9,565 nt of DNA from Armatimonadota bacterium. Its GTDB lineage: Bacteria > Armatimonadota > Armatimonadia > Armatimonadales > Armatimonadaceae. Position 1 is the stretch's first letter, and every line of letters starts with the position of its first letter. The DNA lies in the NCBI GenBank assembly GCA_014380985.1, contig JACMIU010000390.1:1-9565 (forward strand). The letters are read 5' to 3'. Below the pieces are notes generated by a model. It had not been told where the DNA came from. It was given only the letters and a program-made list of their open reading frames with translations, and searched no databases. Of this stretch, positions 5,754 to 9,565 are shown piece by piece. The translations under genes were made by a program, and so were the position numbers.

Positions 5754-8230
5754 TACGCGCTAAACGCCCTATCTACCTGCACCTCCCGCGCCACGCCGGG
5801 AACGAGCAAGCGGAAGGTGAGTTTGCCGTCCGCGCCCACGTCTACGGCGATCGTGTCGCCGTTCTGGAAATCGCCGCGCAAGATGCCAGACGCGATCGGA
5901 TTGTCCACCATGCGTTGCACCGTGCGGCGAAGCGGTCGCGCCCCGAACAGTGGGTCGTAACCATGTTCGACTAATGCGGCTTTCGCGGCGGGCGTCACGA
6001 TTAACTTCATGTCGCGTTCCGCGAGTGCCTTTTCGGTTTTGTGCAAAACAAGGTTGACGATTTCGCCGATTTGCTCACGGTTTAGCGCGTGGAACACGAT
6101 TACCTCGTCAATGCGGTTCAGGAGTTCCGGGCGCAGTTGTCCGCGCAGTTCGCCATACACCGCCGCGCTCATTTTGTCGTACCGCGCTTCCGATTCCGCC
6201 GCGCTGATGCCATCGGGAATCGCTTCGATCAGGTGCGAACCGATGTTTGAGGTCATGATAATCACCGTGTTTTTGAAGTTCACCACGCGCCCCTGTCCGT
6301 CGGTTAGGCGTCCGTCGTCCAACACTTGCAAAAGCACGTTCCAAACGTCGGGGTGCGCCTTCTCGATTTCGTCTAAGAGAATCACGCGGTACGGTCTGCG
6401 GCGCACGGCTTCGGTCAGTTGCCCGCCTTCCTCGTAGCCGACGTAGCCGGGGGGCGCACCGACAAGCCGCGATACGGCGTGTTTTTCCATGTATTCGCTC
6501 ATGTCAATTCGCACCAGTGCCGCTTCGTCGTCAAACAGAAACTCGGCTAACGCTTTCGCCAGTTCGGTTTTGACAACGCCGGTCGGACCGAGAAACAGGA
6601 ACGTACCCATCGGTCGCTTCGGGTCGGACAACCCGGCGCGGGAGCGGCGCACCGCCTCGGCAATCGCGGTAATCGCCGGGTGTTGCCCGATGATTCGCTC
6701 GTGAAGACGGTCTTCCAAGTCGAGCAATTTTTGCGCTTCGCCGCCCATCATTCGCGCCGCCGGGATACCGGTCGCCTTTGCCACGATTTCCGCGATGTCG
6801 TTTTCGTCCACCACCGAATCGCGCCCGGTCTCGGCTATCCATTTAGCCCGTGCCGCGTTAAACCGTTCGCGCAAAAGCCGCTCCTCGTCGCGCAAGGTCG
6901 CGGCGCGTTCGTACTCGCGTTCGTCCGCCGCCGCCTTGCCGTCGGCGACTAACTGTGTCAGTCTCGCCTCCATCTCCTTGAGTTCCGCTGGGTGCGACGA
7001 CATTTGTATCCGCACCTTTGACCCGGCTTCGTCCATCAAATCAATCGCTTTGTCGGGCAGGAACCGCTCGGTGACATATCGCGCCGACAGCTTCACGGCA
7101 GCAACCACCGCATCGTCGGTAATCTTGACGTTGTGGTGCGCCTCGTAACGGTCGCGCAACCCTTTCAGGATTTCGATGGCGTCGGGAATGCTCGGCTCGC
7201 CGACAAACACCGGCTGAAAGCGTCGCTCTAAAGCGGCGTCTTTTTCGATATTCTTGCGGTATTCGTCTAAAGTCGTCGCGCCTATACATTGCAGTTCGCC
7301 CCGCGCAAGCGCAGGCTTCATCATGTTGGAAGCGTCCATCGCGCCCTCCGCCGCACCCGCCCCGACCACGGTATGCAGTTCGTCAATAAACAAAACGATT
7401 TTGCCCGCCGCTTTTTTCACTTCGTCCATCACACCTTTTAAGCGTTCCTCGAACTCGCCGCGAAACTTTGCCCCGGCGATTAATGCGCCCAAGTCGAGCG
7501 ATAGCAAGGCGCGGTCACGGAGCGATTCCGGTACATCGTTAGCGGCGATCTTTCGCGCCAATCCCTCGGCAATCGCGGTTTTGCCGACGCCGGGGTCGCC
7601 GATAAGCACCGGATTGTTTTTCGTGCGCCGCGACAGCACCTGCACGACGCGGGTAATTTCCTCATCGCGCCCGATTACCGGGTCAATCTTGCCTTCCCGC
7701 GCCAAAGCGGTCAGGTCGCGTGTATATTTTTCTAAAAGTTGGTACTTGCCTTCGGGAGCGATACCTTCGCTACGTTTATCGCCGCGAATCTGCTGAAGCG
7801 CACGGTAAATCTGCTCTTCGGTGATTCGCGCCCCCGTGAGGATTTTCGCGGCGGGCGCGTCGGTTTCCTTGATAATCCCCAGTAGCAAATGTTCGACGCC
7901 GGTGTAGACATCTTTTAAGCGTCTCGCCTCGGTTTCGGCGTTGTCTAAAACGCGCTTAAAGCGCGGCGTCATATAAATCTGTTGCTCGGTTCCGCGAGTG
8001 TCGGCGGTTTGCATCTTTGGCGTTCGCGCCAGCGACTCTTCGACTTGTCGGGCAATACTGGCTTTGTCCGCGCCGACGCGCTCCATGATTTGTCCGGCAA
8101 GCCCGTCCTCTTGCTCCAGAAGCGAGAGTAGCAGGTGTTCGGCATCCATCTGCGTGTGCTTGTAGCGGCGCAGTATTTCCTGCGAATCGTAAATCGCAGA
8201 CCTTGCGCGTTCGGTGTAATTTTCAAACAT
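5753..8230 (-). CDS. clpC: Clp/Hsp100 AAA+ ATPase, ClpC-like with ClpB-like second ATPase domain; Walker A of D2 altered
   Basis: An ATP-driven hexameric unfoldase or disaggregase of 825 residues. In order: two Clp-N repeats (1-145); D1 with Walker A GDPGVGKT (211-218), Walker B LFIDE (280-284), pore loop KFRG (255-258) and arginine finger ERRF (335-338); a short UVR-type middle segment (about 432-455, REYERAATLRDEE); D2 with Walker A GPTGVVKT (548-555), Walker B ILLDE (617-621), pore loop GYVGY (595-599), arginine finger NRID (705-708) and sensor-2 GARP (763-766). The short UVR middle is ClpC-like, not the long ClpB coiled coil. D2 has ClpB wording (VLDDGRLTDGQG), and I find no clear (V/L/I)GF ClpP-binding tripeptide after MTSN, so partnership with ClpP is doubtful. 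Codon 553 is GTC (Val) where Gly is essentially invariant, which should impair ATP binding in D2. AAGGAG lies 7 bp before ATG 8230; the start overlaps hspR by 8 bp. The symbol is tentative. Confidence 0.93.
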   Translation of the reverse strand: MFENYTERARSAIYDSQEILRRYKHTQMDAEHLLLSLLEQEDGLAGQIMERVGADKASIARQVEESLARTPKMQTADTRGTEQQIYMTPRFKRVLDNAETEARRLKDVYTGVEHLLLGIIKETDAPAAKILTGARITEEQIYRALQQIRGDKRSEGIAPEGKYQLLEKYTRDLTALAREGKIDPVIGRDEEITRVVQVLSRRTKNNPVLIGDPGVGKTAIAEGLARKIAANDVPESLRDRALLSLDLGALIAGAKFRGEFEERLKGVMDEVKKAAGKIVLFIDELHTVVGAGAAEGAMDASNMMKPALARGELQCIGATTLDEYRKNIEKDAALERRFQPVFVGEPSIPDAIEILKGLRDRYEAHHNVKITDDAVVAAVKLSARYVTERFLPDKAIDLMDEAGSKVRIQMSSHPAELKEMEARLTQLVADGKAAADEREYERAATLRDEERLLRERFNAARAKWIAETGRDSVVDENDIAEIVAKATGIPAARMMGGEAQKLLDLEDRLHERIIGQHPAITAIAEAVRRSRAGLSDPKRPMGTFLFLGPTGVVKTELAKALAEFLFDDEAALVRIDMSEYMEKHAVSRLVGAPPGYVGYEEGGQLTEAVRRRPYRVILLDEIEKAHPDVWNVLLQVLDDGRLTDGQGRVVNFKNTVIIMTSNIGSHLIEAIPDGISAAESEARYDKMSAAVYGELRGQLRPELLNRIDEVIVFHALNREQIGEIVNLVLHKTEKALAERDMKLIVTPAAKAALVEHGYDPLFGARPLRRTVQRMVDNPIASGILRGDFQNGDTIAVDVGADGKLTFRLLVPGVAREVQVDRAFSA

Positions 8231-8546
8231 CGGTATTCTCCTTGTGCGCCGCCTCCACTTCGCGTTGAAGGGCGTCGAGTCGCTCCAGCAAATCCAAAAT
8301 AATCGAAACCCCAGCTAAGTTGACGCCCATTTGTTGTGTCAGATTCTGTATGCGCTTCAACCGTTCGACATCGGCGTCGCTGTACAGTCTGTTTTTGCCG
8401 ACGCGCTGGGGGCGCACCAAGCCTTCGCGCTCGTACATCCGCAGGGTTTGCGGATGAAGCGGCGGCTCATCGCCTTTTTCACGGCGCACCAAGCGTGCCG
8501 CAATCGAGATGGTATAAACCGGCTCATCGCTGAAATCGTCGTTCAT
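8223..8546 (-). CDS. hspR: HspR-type MerR-family heat-shock repressor
   Basis: HspR represses the dnaK/dnaJ/clp stress genes by binding HAIR inverted repeats, and in Streptomyces uses DnaK as co-repressor. The 107 residues begin with VYTISIAARLV (10-20), then HPQTLRMYEREGLVRPQR (31-48), the wing NRLYSDADVERLKRIQNL (52-69) and GVNLAGVSIILDLLERLDAL (74-93). The HPQTLR-YER-GL block and GVNLAGV separate HspR from other MerR proteins. The C-terminal coiled coil for dimerisation is short. No cysteine or effector-binding domain is present, as expected. Oddly, about nine residues (RREKGDEPP, 21-29) sit between the first helix and HPQTLR, where most HspR proteins have one or two. The ATG overlaps the dnaJ stop (ATGA) and the stop lies inside clpC, so all three are co-translated, giving autoregulation if the operon promoter carries a HAIR site. 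Confidence 0.93.
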   Translation of the reverse strand: MNDDFSDEPVYTISIAARLVRREKGDEPPLHPQTLRMYEREGLVRPQRVGKNRLYSDADVERLKRIQNLTQQMGVNLAGVSIILDLLERLDALQREVEAAHKENTDV

Positions 8547-9532
8547 GCCGGGGCGTCCCCCTCACCGATGGTTTTCAGTTCGGTAATCAGTTCACGCTCT
8601 CGGTCACTAAGCGTTTTCGGCACGGTGATTTTCACGCGGGCGTACAAATCGCCGTTTCCTTCGCCGCTTTTCAGTTTCGGCATTCCCTGTCCGCCGAGGC
8701 GAAGCGACTGACCGGACTGCACCCCGACGGGAAGGCGCATGGTTAGGCGCGTGCCTTTCGGTGTTGGAACTTTCACCTCGCCGCCGAGTGCCGCGTCGTA
8801 AAACGGCACGGGAACATCCACGTATAAATCGTCGCCCCGACGTTCAAACAGGGGGTGTGGCGCGACTTTCACCACCAGAAACAAGTCGCCACTACCCGCC
8901 GCCCCCGGTGCGCCCTGCCCGGCGACACGAACCCGTTGCCCATCCCCAACCCCTGCCGGAATCTTGACCTCGACGCGCTTGTCGCCGCCGCTACCCCCGG
9001 ACAGGTTCAGCGATTTAGACACGCCGGTATACGCTTCTTCAAGCGTAACGGCCAAGCCCGCCTCCATATCCTGCCCGCGCTGGGGAGGGGGAGGGGACTG
9101 CCGCATCCGCCCGTGACCACCGCTGAACGGCGACGCGCCGCGCCCGCCCTGCCGCATCTGGTCGCCGAACAACGACGCGAAAAACTCGTTCATGTCGGGA
9201 GGAACCGCGCCGCCGTTGTACTCGACGCGGTAGCCGCCCGCCCCGCCGGGAAATCCCCCGCCACCGGGGAAACCGCCTCCCGCCTCGGCTTGCGAGTACG
9301 CTTTCCACTGGTCGCCGAAGCGGTCGTACTTGCCGCGCTTGTCAGCATCGCCCAGAACATCGTAAGCCTCCTGCACCTGCTTGAATTGCGCTTCGCTGGC
9401 GGCGTCGCCGGGATTAACATCGGGATGGTATTTGCGGGCGAGTTTGCGATACGCGGTTTTGATCTCTTTCTCGCTCGCGCCCTTTGGCACGCCCAATAGT
9501 TTGTAGTAATCTTTGTAGTCCGGTGTTGCCAT
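8543..9532 (-). CDS. dnaJ: DnaJ-family co-chaperone without zinc finger (CbpA-like)
   Basis: A 329-residue Hsp40 that stimulates the ATPase of DnaK and delivers unfolded substrates in the cytosol. The J domain occupies about 6-73, with the essential HPD at 36-38 and the flanking YRKLARKYHPDVNPGD. A Gly/Phe-rich linker follows (84-100), including two copies of GGGFPGG, then a second low-complexity part up to about 152. The two C-terminal substrate-binding beta domains run from about 155 to 318 (GVGDGQRVRVAGQGAPG, GDLYARVKITVPKTLSDRERELI). There are no CxxCxGxG repeats, so it is a class B protein of the CbpA type rather than canonical DnaJ. ATG 9532 leads straight into DYKDYYKLLGV, with AGGG/AAGG just upstream. 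It is the first gene of the coupled run dnaJ-hspR-clp-hypothetical within this window. dnaK and grpE often precede it in such operons and may lie to the right, unless the inverted repeat upstream marks the operon start. Confidence 0.95.
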   Translation of the reverse strand: MATPDYKDYYKLLGVPKGASEKEIKTAYRKLARKYHPDVNPGDAASEAQFKQVQEAYDVLGDADKRGKYDRFGDQWKAYSQAEAGGGFPGGGGFPGGAGGYRVEYNGGAVPPDMNEFFASLFGDQMRQGGRGASPFSGGHGRMRQSPPPPQRGQDMEAGLAVTLEEAYTGVSKSLNLSGGSGGDKRVEVKIPAGVGDGQRVRVAGQGAPGAAGSGDLFLVVKVAPHPLFERRGDDLYVDVPVPFYDAALGGEVKVPTPKGTRLTMRLPVGVQSGQSLRLGGQGMPKLKSGEGNGDLYARVKITVPKTLSDRERELITELKTIGEGDAPA

Positions 9533-9541
9533 ATGCCCTGC

Positions 9542-9565
9542 CTTGCGCTTGCGTCAACGCGCAAA
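9542..9565 (-). promoter_or_regulatory. HAIR-like inverted repeat upstream of dnaJ (candidate HspR operator)
   Basis: CTTGCGC (9542-9548) and GCGCAAA (9559-9565) form an inverted repeat with six matching pairs and a 10-base spacer, starting 9 bases upstream of the dnaJ ATG. A second, tighter pairing TTGCG (9549-9553) with CGCAA (9560-9564) overlaps it. The HspR operator HAIR is CTTGAGT-N7-ACTCAAG; the CTTG...CAA ends resemble it, but the inner bases and spacing differ. The window ends here, so the rest of the promoter cannot be read. Confidence 0.3.

Noticed and set aside
7254..7796. 180-codon plus-strand frame opposite the Clp ATPase
   Set aside because: Ser/Ala-rich low-information translation opposite the conserved D1 domain; a shadow frame.
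9236..9290. GC-rich repetitive stretch as a DNA repeat element
   Set aside because: It encodes the Gly/Phe-rich linker of DnaJ (GGGFPGG twice), so the repetition is explained by the protein.
8855..9499. 214-codon plus-strand frame opposite dnaJ
   Set aside because: Antisense to a well-supported dnaJ, with Pro/Arg-rich composition and no motif.

Overview
This GC-rich stretch of bacterial chromosome is tightly packed with genes, several of which overlap. The genes suggest a free-living, deep-branching Gram-positive-related lineage. The clues are a dnaJ-hspR-clp heat-shock operon (the HspR type of control known from Actinobacteria and Deinococcus), a XisH/XisI pair as in Cyanobacteria and their relatives, a soluble TPR-GGDEF protein, and two genes with a -10 box 5-6 nt before the ATG (probably leaderless mRNAs). 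Armatimonadota would fit, but that is a weak guess from protein flavour, not a measured placement.

Layout. Minus strand, 1-114: the first 38 codons of an amidohydrolase of the D-aminoacylase type, running off the left edge. Minus strand, 158-846: a type II toxin-antitoxin module whose antitoxin is intact and whose RelE/ParE-like toxin is split by one in-frame TAA. Minus strand, 877-2343: complete zwf (glucose-6-phosphate dehydrogenase). A 218-bp divergent intergenic region (2344-2561) follows. Plus strand, 2562-4349: a TPR plus GGDEF diguanylate cyclase whose single reading frame is cut by one in-frame TGA. Plus strand, 4385-5124: xisH and xisI, overlapping by 16 bp. Minus strand, 9532 down to 5130: dnaJ (zinc-finger-less, CbpA-like), hspR, a ClpC/ClpB-type AAA+ unfoldase and a hypothetical protein with a ribbon-helix-helix-like tail. 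All junctions in this last run overlap by 1-8 bp, so it is one translationally coupled operon. dnaK and grpE may lie beyond the right edge.

How the genes work together. The right half is a proteostasis operon: DnaJ recruits substrates for DnaK, HspR probably represses the operon through an inverted repeat at the right edge, and the Clp ATPase unfolds or disaggregates proteins. The left half is a mixture of metabolism (zwf, amidohydrolase) and accessory genes (TA module, XisHI, c-di-GMP signalling) with no evident common pathway.

The most notable result is three single-codon lesions in otherwise well-conserved genes: a TAA in the toxin, a TGA in the TPR-GGDEF protein, and a Gly-to-Val change in the second Walker A motif of the Clp ATPase. 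All three could be G-to-T changes on the coding strand. They are either genuine decay or sequence errors, and raw reads would decide. I found no RNA genes, CRISPR array, insertion sequence or convincing terminator, and no clear evidence of a wholly new system.
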